From assembly GCA_021784835.1 (NCBI GenBank), contig JAJYHI010000064.1, positions 1 through 13,876 on the forward strand: a DNA stretch of 13,876 nucleotides, written 5' to 3'. The notes beneath the pieces were generated by a model, which did not search any database, was not told the origin of the DNA, and saw only the letters and a program-made list of their open reading frames with translations. The first letter of the stretch is position 1, and each line of letters starts with the position of its first letter. The position numbers and the translations under genes are program-made. Source of the DNA: a bacterium. GTDB lineage: Bacteria; SZUA-79; Acidulodesulfobacterales; Acidulodesulfobacteraceae. Below, in pieces: positions 7,400 to 13,445 of the stretch.

Positions 7400-7981
7400 T
7401 TATCCTCCGTAAATATTAAAATTTATGACTGCTTCCCTGTCGGTCATCTTAATAAGGTTAATTCTTGACGGGAATAAATTCTGAATGTCGCTAATAATTT
7501 TTAAAACTTCATTAGCCGAATGAAAGTTTTCAATATCGAATTTTAAAGATATTTTTTTTAATCCGTAAAAAGACCTTGAATTACTTATATATGACGATAA
7601 AACCGGAATCCCGTTTATATTGCCGGTTTTTACTTTTACAAACGCATGCGGAGTATGAGCCTCCGCAGGCTGCTTTAAAGAGGAGACGGCTTTATAAATA
7701 AAAACGCTGTCATTGAACCCCTTATATTTAACGTAATCGGAAAAGCTCAAAAAAGTGAGAAGAAAGGTTTTTATATTATGATACCCGAAAACCGTTTTAG
7801 GAATGCTTATTTTCTCAACCGCTTTAATCCTGCGCTTAAGAATTAAATTCCTTTGCATCGCAACGGCTTTTAAATGTTTTGCCGTTCTATACTGCTTGAA
7901 GATAAGTTCCGATTTAATTAAAAATACCGCCGATAAAATAATCAAAAGCACGGCGGCGAGTCTTGCCGTTGTTTTTTTCAT
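7400..7981 (-). CDS. PilO/GspM-like inner-membrane alignment protein
   Basis: A bitopic protein of 193 residues with a transmembrane helix at about 7-25, a basic helical segment (30-60, probably coiled coil), and a C-terminal periplasmic region (about 95-193). The final helix and strand of that region (NEVLKIISDIQNLFP, then AVINFNIYGG) fit the ferredoxin-like fold of PilO and GspM. In known machines such proteins pair with PilN/GspL to form the inner-membrane alignment complex. It begins one base after the stop of the GspL/PilM-N-like gene and ends two bases before the next start, typical of co-translated subunits. No direct motif is diagnostic. The assignment rests on size, topology and gene order. 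Confidence 0.65.
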   Translation of the reverse strand: MKKTTARLAAVLLIILSAVFLIKSELIFKQYRTAKHLKAVAMQRNLILKRRIKAVEKISIPKTVFGYHNIKTFLLTFLSFSDYVKYKGFNDSVFIYKAVSSLKQPAEAHTPHAFVKVKTGNINGIPVLSSYISNSRSFYGLKKISLKFDIENFHSANEVLKIISDIQNLFPSRINLIKMTDREAVINFNIYGG

Positions 7982-7982
7982 T

Positions 7983-9071
7983 TTAGTAGCCGCCTCCGCT
8001 GATGTAAAAATACAATTTAGCTTTGCCGGTCGATAAAACCTTTATTCTGTAGCCGGACCCTTTAAGCCTGGTTTCCAGCGTGTCGAATATTAAGACAAAA
8101 TTTCTGTAGCCGCCTTTATAAGAGCCTAAAAGATTTATTCTTCCGCGGCTGGCCGCCAGCTGTTTCACGTGCGCCCCGTTTGGAAAAAGTCCGAGTAAGT
8201 TTTTAAGCCTGTAAGCATACCGAGGCTGTTTTCTTAATATATATACGAATCTTTTTCCGGTTTCTAACTTTAGTTTTTTGTCGAGCGTCGTATTGAGCAC
8301 ATTAAGCGCCAGCCTGTTCCGGTTATATGAGATTATCCTCGCTTTAAGGGTTTTAAAAACTATAAACGAAAAAATAAACAACAAAAACGCCGTAGATACA
8401 AGTGCAATATTAAATTTAAAATCACGGATTTGTTCTTCTTTAATTTTTTCTTTAGGCTCTTCGTAAATAAATTCGTCTATGTCCGCAGAACCGTGGTCAA
8501 ACAGTTCTGAATACGATAAGGTTTCAGCTTCGGGTACTAAAACCCGCACTTCTTTGCTTAAACCGAAGAAATTAATTTTTTTAAATCCCTGTTTTTGAAG
8601 CCCCGAAACCTTAGACTGTATAAGTCCGCCTACAGACTGGATGTTGGCAATTTCGGAAGACACGTTCATATACTCCGTGACTGTCGTAATTCTTACGCTT
8701 CTTTCGGAAATTTCGATAAAAATGCTTGTGCCGTCGGTTTTCTTTTTCTGCAGGTAATTCAAAAAGAAAACCTGATAAGGGAAGGGATTAACGGAAAATT
8801 GCTCGTAGATTGCTTGAATTACCTTAAACCCTTCGGAAAATACAACATAGTATTCGCCGCTCTCGAACACCGAGACGGCTCTGGTTTTTGCATACTGTTT
8901 GATAAATTTTTGAAAAACCGATTTTTTAGCAAAGCGGAAAGTCTTGATTTTTGTCGTTTCGAGGAGTACGGCAAGCGGCTCGCCCCGAACAGGGGCTTCT
9001 GCCTCCTTAAGAGTTTCTCCCGAAAGTTCGTAAAATTTATTAGCGTATCCGTCGAAAAATTGCATATTCAT
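7983..9071 (-). CDS. GspL-like (PilM-PilN fused) or PAP_PilO-type assembly protein
   Basis: A 362-residue bitopic protein. The first 200 or so residues are cytoplasmic, with alternating strands and helices that could be a degenerate actin-like (PilM) fold. The nucleotide-binding loops are not recognisable. An acidic/basic juxtamembrane stretch (EEPKEKIKEEQ, 204-214) and one transmembrane helix (about 219-240) follow, then a helical segment and a periplasmic region of about 90 residues (275-362) with the size and pattern of a PilN/GspL ferredoxin-like domain. No separate PilM or PilN exists in the window, so this single chain probably covers both roles, as in GspL. R64-type PilO (pilin accessory protein) is an alternative. 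The start is ATG at 9071 or 9065. Neither has a clear ribosome binding site, and a 38-bp AT-rich gap separates it from the gene before. Confidence 0.62.
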   Translation of the reverse strand: MNMQFFDGYANKFYELSGETLKEAEAPVRGEPLAVLLETTKIKTFRFAKKSVFQKFIKQYAKTRAVSVFESGEYYVVFSEGFKVIQAIYEQFSVNPFPYQVFFLNYLQKKKTDGTSIFIEISERSVRITTVTEYMNVSSEIANIQSVGGLIQSKVSGLQKQGFKKINFFGLSKEVRVLVPEAETLSYSELFDHGSADIDEFIYEEPKEKIKEEQIRDFKFNIALVSTAFLLFIFSFIVFKTLKARIISYNRNRLALNVLNTTLDKKLKLETGKRFVYILRKQPRYAYRLKNLLGLFPNGAHVKQLAASRGRINLLGSYKGGYRNFVLIFDTLETRLKGSGYRIKVLSTGKAKLYFYISGGGY

Positions 9072-9109
9072 AAAAAGAAAAAATTAATTTAATTTTAATT
9101 ATTATATTT

Positions 9110-10213
9110 TTATTGTATCGGCTGAATTATAAGATATCCGTTGCCGTCGTTATACCCGTACTCGGAAACGGCGTTGCCCCCGTTGCTGCCGCTTGTGCCG
9201 CCAGCTCCGCCGTACAAATATGCGGCGTTCCACCCGCCGCCGTTGCCTCCGTTCCCGCCCGAAAGCAATTCCCCGGTACTGCCTACGCTTCCGGAATAAT
9301 AACCGCCGCCGCCCGTACCGTTTTCATTCCCCGCATATCCTATGTCTGCGGTTAGCGTTTCTCCCGGTGAAACCGGCATGTAGCCAACCTGAATAGCGCC
9401 TCCTCCGCCTGCACTGCCAGGTCCGCCCACTAATCCTGAGGTGCTTGCGCCTCCTCCGCCGCCGCCGCCTGCAGCGATAGCCAGCGGGGCAATATTACCG
9501 CTTAAAAATACGGCTGAAGAACCGCCGCCGCCGCCGCCGTTGCCTCCGGCAATCGGCAGACCTAACAGAGTCAGCAATGCGGGAGCGCCTCCGCCGCCGC
9601 CGCCGCCTGCCAGCGTCCACTCTATTTCCGTTACTCCCGGAGGCACGGTATATGTTTGGTTGCCCGGACCGTAAATTACGGGCTGGCCGGAAGGAGTTAA
9701 ATTTATAGGAACGGGCGGGGCAGTCGGCGCAGGAGCTATAAAACTTACGCCGTCGGCGCCGATTAAACCGCTGCCGGGGAGTTCATGCTCGATATACGTC
9801 TGATAATTATGCGGAATATTATATACACCTATGAAATAACCGTTATTGCCGACGTCCGGGCTATTCGGACAGTCGGTATCGCTGCCGATACATATAGAAA
9901 CCTTTTGATTTGCGATATTTACCGATACATCGTTAGCATAGTCCCAATTTACTGAGCTAAGAAAAGCGCTTGATATATAGTTGTCCTGAGACAAAGTTTT
10001 AAGACTTGCAAAGTTAGACCCGTTTTTAGCCATATATGCGTTCTCGGCGTTTTCTATGGTTTGAATTACCCCTGCCGCGTATTTTGCCTGTTTGTATTGA
10101 ATCCTTGCGGTAAACGTGGGAATTATGGCGGCAGACAATATGCCGGCGACTATCAGCATGATTATTATGCCGAAAAGCCCGGAAAACCCATTATTATTTT
10201 TTAAAAGAATCAT
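9110..10213 (-). CDS. Tip pilin fused to a glycine-rich, phage-tail-tip-like adhesin domain
   Basis: A 367-residue protein in three parts. Residues 1-9 are a short prepilin leader ending in Gly9, followed by a mature N-terminus FSGLF and a hydrophobic helix to about 31. Mature position 5 is Phe, not Glu, which is typical of tip subunits such as GspK. Residues 32-158 are a pilin-like head with Cys108 and Cys115. After a Pro-rich linker (160-176) comes a module of about 190 residues. It opens with YTVPPGVTEIEWTLAGGGGG and then alternates polyglycine tracts (up to eight Gly) with short hydrophobic or polar segments, the pattern of glycine-rich domains at phage tail-fibre tips and bacterial adhesins. 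I infer a surface-exposed adhesin at the pilus tip, analogous in position to R64 PilV. The gene lies 11 bp after the minor pilin gene. Confidence 0.85.
   Translation of the reverse strand: MILLKNNNGFSGLFGIIIMLIVAGILSAAIIPTFTARIQYKQAKYAAGVIQTIENAENAYMAKNGSNFASLKTLSQDNYISSAFLSSVNWDYANDVSVNIANQKVSICIGSDTDCPNSPDVGNNGYFIGVYNIPHNYQTYIEHELPGSGLIGADGVSFIAPAPTAPPVPINLTPSGQPVIYGPGNQTYTVPPGVTEIEWTLAGGGGGGGAPALLTLLGLPIAGGNGGGGGGSSAVFLSGNIAPLAIAAGGGGGGGASTSGLVGGPGSAGGGGAIQVGYMPVSPGETLTADIGYAGNENGTGGGGYYSGSVGSTGELLSGGNGGNGGGWNAAYLYGGAGGTSGSNGGNAVSEYGYNDGNGYLIIQPIQ
9449..9608. repeat. CCG/GGC triplet tracts in the glycine-rich domain
   Basis: Three runs of mostly CCG triplets on the plus strand (about 9449-9470, 9522-9539 with six exact CCG, and 9586-9608 with about five). 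On the coding strand they encode polyglycine. They are the most GC-rich bases in an otherwise AT-rich window, and their length could change in frame. Confidence 0.8.
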
Positions 10214-10224
10214 AGCTTCACCAG

Positions 10225-10806
10225 TTACCAGTTATACTTTAAAGTATATTTCATTTCGACGTTACCTGTTTTCTGCGTCTGAAAAAATCCTACGGTCGCC
10301 CAGCCGCCGGAAACGTTTACAACCGATGCTCCGGGAACAAGACTCGCCGCGCCTTTATAAGCCTCCGGCACCTCAGTCGTTATTAAAACGCCGACGGACC
10401 TCACGCAGTACTGGTTATTATTCATCGCAACCTGTCCGTAACTCGGAGTAAATGTAAAGGGGTTGCCGAACGGATTATTGTTTGAATTTATTTCCGTTAA
10501 ATCGCCGTCGCTCTGAAGGCTATAAAAATTGTCCGCATATATATGATAAATATTGTTATAACAATTTACGCCGTTTTCTTCGGTTACCGGATTATACACG
10601 GTTTCCTGTATAATACAGGTATTTTTCTGATAATATAAATTTTCCGCTTTGCCAAGATAAACAAGCTCATCAACCGTTTTCCGCGCCTTTGCAATCTGTA
10701 TGTAATAATTTAAAAGATAAATTCCTCCGGCAGTTATGACCGCGGTCAGCGCTAAAGCTATAATTATTTCAAAAAGCGTAAAGCCTTTCTTATTTATTAT
10801 ATTCAT
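10225..10806 (-). CDS. Type IV minor prepilin (pseudopilin-like)
   Basis: A prepilin of 193 residues. The leader MNIINKKG ends at Gly8, followed by FTLFE with Glu5 present and a hydrophobic helix to about residue 36. The head contains Cys64, Cys82 and Cys134 and several Asn/Tyr-rich loops. The frame extends three codons further, to a TTG at 10815, but the AAAGG ribosome binding site touches that TTG and lies nine bases before the ATG at 10806, so I chose the ATG. The gene overlaps the end of the STN-like gene by 17 bp, which suggests translational coupling. Together with the next gene it forms a minor-pilin pair at the head of the operon, probably needed to prime the fibre and carry the tip protein. 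Confidence 0.85.
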   Translation of the reverse strand: MNIINKKGFTLFEIIIALALTAVITAGGIYLLNYYIQIAKARKTVDELVYLGKAENLYYQKNTCIIQETVYNPVTEENGVNCYNNIYHIYADNFYSLQSDGDLTEINSNNNPFGNPFTFTPSYGQVAMNNNQYCVRSVGVLITTEVPEAYKGAASLVPGASVVNVSGGWATVGFFQTQKTGNVEMKYTLKYNW

Positions 10807-11281
10807 TGTTGACAACCTTTATTTCTTTTTTTTCAGGATATACGTAAACTTTATAATCGGGAAAAAGCGCATCTAGTATCGCGGCTAAATTGCCGGTTTC
10901 ATTAATCGAGACTTTTTTAGCGAGCCGGACATTTCTTGTACGAATATAATAACGGGTAAGGCGGCTTAATTTTTCGAGGCACTGCCACAGAGGCATATCG
11001 TCCGCATGGATATTCAGCGTCGGAAGAAGCGACTCGTTGCCGACAACATTATCGCTTTTTATCGCTTTTCCGGCAGCCGGCGCATTTTTTTTATAAGTTC
11101 TTTTTGAGGGGGGGGTAAGCGCAACCCTGTTCGTTTTAGGGGGTCGGCTTTGGTTTTTTATTGCGCGGGCAGAACTCGTGCTTTTAAAAGAACCTGCCGC
11201 ATCCGCATTATCCGATAAAATTATCGTAAAAATGCACAAAAAAATCGCAAAAATAAATAAAATTCTTTTTAGATTCTGCAT
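10790..11281 (-). CDS. Secreted STN-domain-like protein, possible secretin partner
   Basis: A 163-residue exported protein. A signal peptide or N-terminal anchor covers residues about 1-29 (hydrophobic core LFIFAIFLCIFTIIL, then ADAA). A basic, Ser/Pro-rich disordered stretch spans 30-85. A folded domain of about 70 residues (88-157) follows, with the pattern of STN/secretin N0 domains: a strand 'LNIHADDMPLWQCLEKLSRLT', a central strand, and 'LAAILDALFPDYKVYVYPEKKEIKV'. The secretin of this operon has its own N0-like domain, so this is an extra copy, comparable in role to TcpQ/PilL-type accessory proteins of type IVb pili (inference). It is the first gene of the array and has a strong ribosome binding site, GGAAGGGG, five bases before the ATG. 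Cys16 lies inside the hydrophobic core and is not a convincing lipobox. Confidence 0.65.
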   Translation of the reverse strand: MQNLKRILFIFAIFLCIFTIILSDNADAAGSFKSTSSARAIKNQSRPPKTNRVALTPPSKRTYKKNAPAAGKAIKSDNVVGNESLLPTLNIHADDMPLWQCLEKLSRLTRYYIRTRNVRLAKKVSINETGNLAAILDALFPDYKVYVYPEKKEIKVVNNEYNK

Positions 11282-11380
11282 AGAGTCCCCTTCCGCCGAA
11301 AATTTACGTCCATTCTTATTGCTTGTAAATTTTTCAAGCAGATTACGTAATTCTTCGCATCCATTTAATTGGGACTAATA

Positions 11381-11426
11381 TGACCTTGATTTATATTAAT
11401 GATATCATTAATATAAATCAAGGTCA
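11381..11426. repeat. Perfect 46-bp palindrome with no loop
   Basis: Two 23-base arms, TGACCTTGATTTATATTAAT plus GAT, are exact reverse complements and abut at the centre (GAT|ATC, 11403/11404). The symmetry ends sharply at both outer edges. No T-run follows on either strand, so a terminator is unlikely. It lies about 100 bp upstream of the first pilus gene. Confidence 0.97.
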
Positions 11427-11463
11427 ACTAAAAAAATGGGCGGCAAAAAATCTACATCTCCAT

Positions 11464-11562
11464 ATTTTATCTAATTACCCTAATAACTTATTTATAATTT
11501 AAATTATCAGGTATTTTTATGTTATGATTTGATTGAGCAAAATATGTGCCATTAGATAAAAT
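11464..11562. repeat. Separated 12-bp inverted repeat
   Basis: ATTTTATCTAAT at 11464-11475 and its exact reverse complement ATTAGATAAAAT at 11551-11562 flank a 75-bp spacer. The arms are AT-rich, so a chance match cannot be excluded. They may also bracket a small inserted element. Confidence 0.4.
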
Positions 11563-11603
11563 TTTATTATATACCGCAATCAATATAGGATTTATTTGAA
11601 GAC

Positions 11604-11645
11604 TGTCATATTTTTAAATAAAAAATTAATTTTAAAAATATGACA
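11604..11645. repeat. 15-bp inverted repeat with 12-nt spacer and TGACA cluster
   Basis: TGTCATATTTTTAAA (11604-11618) is exactly matched by its reverse complement at 11631-11645. Two further TGACA pentamers follow at 11649-11653 and 11663-11667. The block ends about 20 bp before a good -10 box, so it could be an operator for the plus-strand gene. On RNA it would also form a stem-loop. Confidence 0.85.
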
Positions 11646-11686
11646 AAATGACAGGCATTTTATGACAATATATCAGTTTTAAAATA

Positions 11687-11695
11687 TGCTATAAT
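11687..11695 (+). promoter_or_regulatory. Extended -10 promoter element for the small plus-strand gene
   Basis: TGCTATAAT matches a sigma-70 extended -10 (TGnTATAAT) perfectly. No good -35 is found at 16-18 bp spacing, which extended -10 promoters tolerate. Transcription would start near 11702, giving a leader of roughly 36 nt. Confidence 0.5.
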
Positions 11696-11737
11696 TTATC
11701 GATGAAATTATGAAAAAAAACAAATAACAATCTATTC

Positions 11738-12013
11738 ATGACTTATTACGGCATTAGAAATAAACAAACCGGGGAATTACTGCGCCAATTTTTTTGTAAA
11801 AACGTAAAAAAAGGCAACACGTCGGTTATATCTCTCGACAATATCGGCGACCCGCTGTCCGTCCACATATTTTTAACTAAAAATAAAAAAATTGCGGAAT
11901 CTTTACTGATTCAAGGATACTGCGAATATAACAACGAAACGTATAAATTGGACGATAAATTGAACGGCGTGAAGGATACTTTGGAAATTTACGAATCGGA
12001 ATTTAATTTATAG
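11738..12013 (+). CDS. Small hypothetical protein
   Basis: A 91-residue soluble protein I do not recognise. It has no signal peptide or membrane segment. It opens with YYGIRNKQTGELL, a pattern seen in many small phage- and plasmid-borne proteins of unknown function, and alternates short strands and helices, with two Cys (20 and 72). It is the only gene in the central region on the plus strand, divergent from the pilus array and convergent with manC (12 bp between the stop codons). An extended -10 element and an inverted repeat precede it, which supports it being expressed. There is no Shine-Dalgarno sequence before the ATG, so initiation may be weak or use another route. Confidence 0.6.
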   Translation: MTYYGIRNKQTGELLRQFFCKNVKKGNTSVISLDNIGDPLSVHIFLTKNKKIAESLLIQGYCEYNNETYKLDDKLNGVKDTLEIYESEFNL

Positions 12014-12025
12014 CTCCGCCACGGC

Positions 12026-13438
12026 TTACAGCCTGTCGTAGTCGTCTTCAAACCTGACTATGTCGTCTTCTTTAAGATATTCCCCAACCTGCGCTTCTAT
12101 TATAACCAGCGGTATCAAACCCGGATTTTCGAGCCTGTGGACGAAACCCACAGGTATATAGGTAGATTCGTTGGCTCTTAAAAGCGTTTCTTTATCGCCG
12201 ACGGTAACAAGAGCGGTTCCGCTCGTTACTATCCAGTGCTCCGACCTGTGAAAGTGCTTTTGAAGCGAAAGCTTAGCGCCGGGTTTTACCGAAATCTTTT
12301 TAAGTTTATAAAGGGCGGATTCGAGCAAAACGGTATATGAGCCCCAAGGCCTATGTACGGTAAGATGACGGGTGTGAAGTTCGGAATTTCTATTTTTTAA
12401 TTCATCTACGACTTTTTTAACGTTCTGCGAAGAACCTTTTTTAGAAATTAAAATAGCATCGTCTGTATTGATAACTATTAAATCTTCTATATCTATAGCG
12501 GCAATCATTTTCCCGCCGGACATTATAAGATTGTTTTTGGAGTTAATGCCTACGATATCTTCTTTCGAACTTACGGCGTTATTATTTTCGTCTTTTTCCA
12601 GCTCTTTATAAATCGAATCGAAATTTCCAAGGTCTGACCAGTCTATATCGGATTCTACGACTTTAACCGATTTAATCTTTTCCAGAAGGGCAAAATCGAT
12701 AGAGTTTTCCTCTATCTTAAGCATATCCGCTTCTTTGACCCTTATCATGCCGCCGCTCTTAGGCGCGTTTTTATAAGCCTCCCTTGAATTTTCGTAAATT
12801 GCGGGACACAGGAACTTAAGCTCCTCAAGCAGTATTTCGGGTCTGCACATCAGCATTCCGGTGTTCCAGTAAAAATTCTTTTCCGAAATATATTTAGCGG
12901 CGGTTTCTTTATCCGGTTTTTCTTTGAAAGACAAAACAGGCGATATTGCAGCATTTCGGGTTTTTAAGGGCAGTCCTGCTTCTATGTAGCCGTAACCGGT
13001 TTCGGGGTACGACGGCTTGATGCCGAACATAACGATGCCGCCTTTCTTGGCTTCGTACCGCCCGGTATCTATAATGCTTTTATAAGCGTCTTCGTTTTTT
13101 ATGAGATGGTCGGAGGGGGTAACGAAAACCAAATCCGAACCGTTTTCGGCGGCGTCTAAGCATGACAGGGCGACGGCCGCCGCGGTATTTCTGGGAACAG
13201 GCTCTAAAATAAACCTCCGGTTCTTAACGCCGATTTCATCGAGCTGGTCGAGCGCGATAAAATACTGGTCTTTATTGGTTACGACTATGAAATCGCCGCA
13301 TAAATCTTTGTTTCTTAATACGGTCAGCTGAAACAAAGACATATCGCCTATAAGTTTATAAAACTGCTTGGGGAAATAAGTCCTCGAAATAGGCCACAGC
13401 CTCGTTCCACTTCCTCCGCATAAGATAACGTTCGTCAA
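12026..13438 (-). CDS. manC: Mannose-1-phosphate guanylyltransferase / mannose-6-phosphate isomerase
   Basis: A bifunctional type II PMI/GMP enzyme of 470 residues, normal for the family. The N-terminal nucleotidyltransferase domain makes GDP-mannose from mannose-1-phosphate and GTP. It shows the signature CGGSGTRLWP near residues 7-16, FPKQF, TPSDHL, and FKEKPD as the substrate-site motif. The C-terminal cupin (about 360-470) carries the isomerase function, with RPWGSY, a metal-binding QKHFHRSEHW, YIPVGFVHRLENPG and the terminal EAQVGEYLKEDDIVRFEDDYDR. GDP-mannose feeds exopolysaccharide, O-antigen or alginate-like polymers. The start is TTG, chosen because GGGAGG lies ten bases upstream and the frame has no ATG before the catalytic loop. 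It follows ugd by 7 bp, so the two are co-transcribed. Confidence 0.95.
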   Translation of the reverse strand: MTNVILCGGSGTRLWPISRTYFPKQFYKLIGDMSLFQLTVLRNKDLCGDFIVVTNKDQYFIALDQLDEIGVKNRRFILEPVPRNTAAAVALSCLDAAENGSDLVFVTPSDHLIKNEDAYKSIIDTGRYEAKKGGIVMFGIKPSYPETGYGYIEAGLPLKTRNAAISPVLSFKEKPDKETAAKYISEKNFYWNTGMLMCRPEILLEELKFLCPAIYENSREAYKNAPKSGGMIRVKEADMLKIEENSIDFALLEKIKSVKVVESDIDWSDLGNFDSIYKELEKDENNNAVSSKEDIVGINSKNNLIMSGGKMIAAIDIEDLIVINTDDAILISKKGSSQNVKKVVDELKNRNSELHTRHLTVHRPWGSYTVLLESALYKLKKISVKPGAKLSLQKHFHRSEHWIVTSGTALVTVGDKETLLRANESTYIPVGFVHRLENPGLIPLVIIEAQVGEYLKEDDIVRFEDDYDRL

Positions 13439-13445
13439 AATAAGT

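Larger units (their letters stand above)
11282..11737. promoter_or_regulatory. Divergent non-coding region between the pilus array and a small gene
   Basis: 456 bp without a supportable gene, strongly AT-rich, which must hold the promoter of the minus-strand array and of the plus-strand gene. Besides the elements listed separately, it contains the small inverted repeat TGCTTG/CAAGCA (11320-11325 and 11335-11340) and the 10-bp palindrome ATTACGTAAT (11342-11351), both 40-70 bases upstream of the first pilus gene and plausible operator sites. I could not assign convincing -35 and -10 boxes for the array. Confidence 0.5.

Noticed and set aside
8595..9092. Plus-strand ORF of 165 codons
   Set aside because: It lies fully opposite the GspL-like gene, which has a clear membrane topology and operon position. 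The antisense product shows no domain pattern.
9113..9674. Overlapping plus-strand ORFs rich in Pro, Ala and Arg
   Set aside because: They are antisense reflections of the glycine-rich coding strand (GGC/GGT read as GCC/ACC), lack ribosome binding sites, and have low-complexity products.
9110..10213. Prophage tail-fibre gene
   Set aside because: The glycine-rich part resembles tail tips, but the N-terminus is a prepilin signal and all neighbours are pilus genes. No other phage gene is present.
11381..11426. Bidirectional intrinsic terminator
   Set aside because: The palindrome has an AT-rich centre, no loop, and no T-run on either strand.
11282..11737. CRISPR array or small RNA gene in the long intergenic region
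   Set aside because: There are no regularly spaced direct repeats, and the inverted repeats do not come with a promoter-terminator pair that would define an RNA gene.
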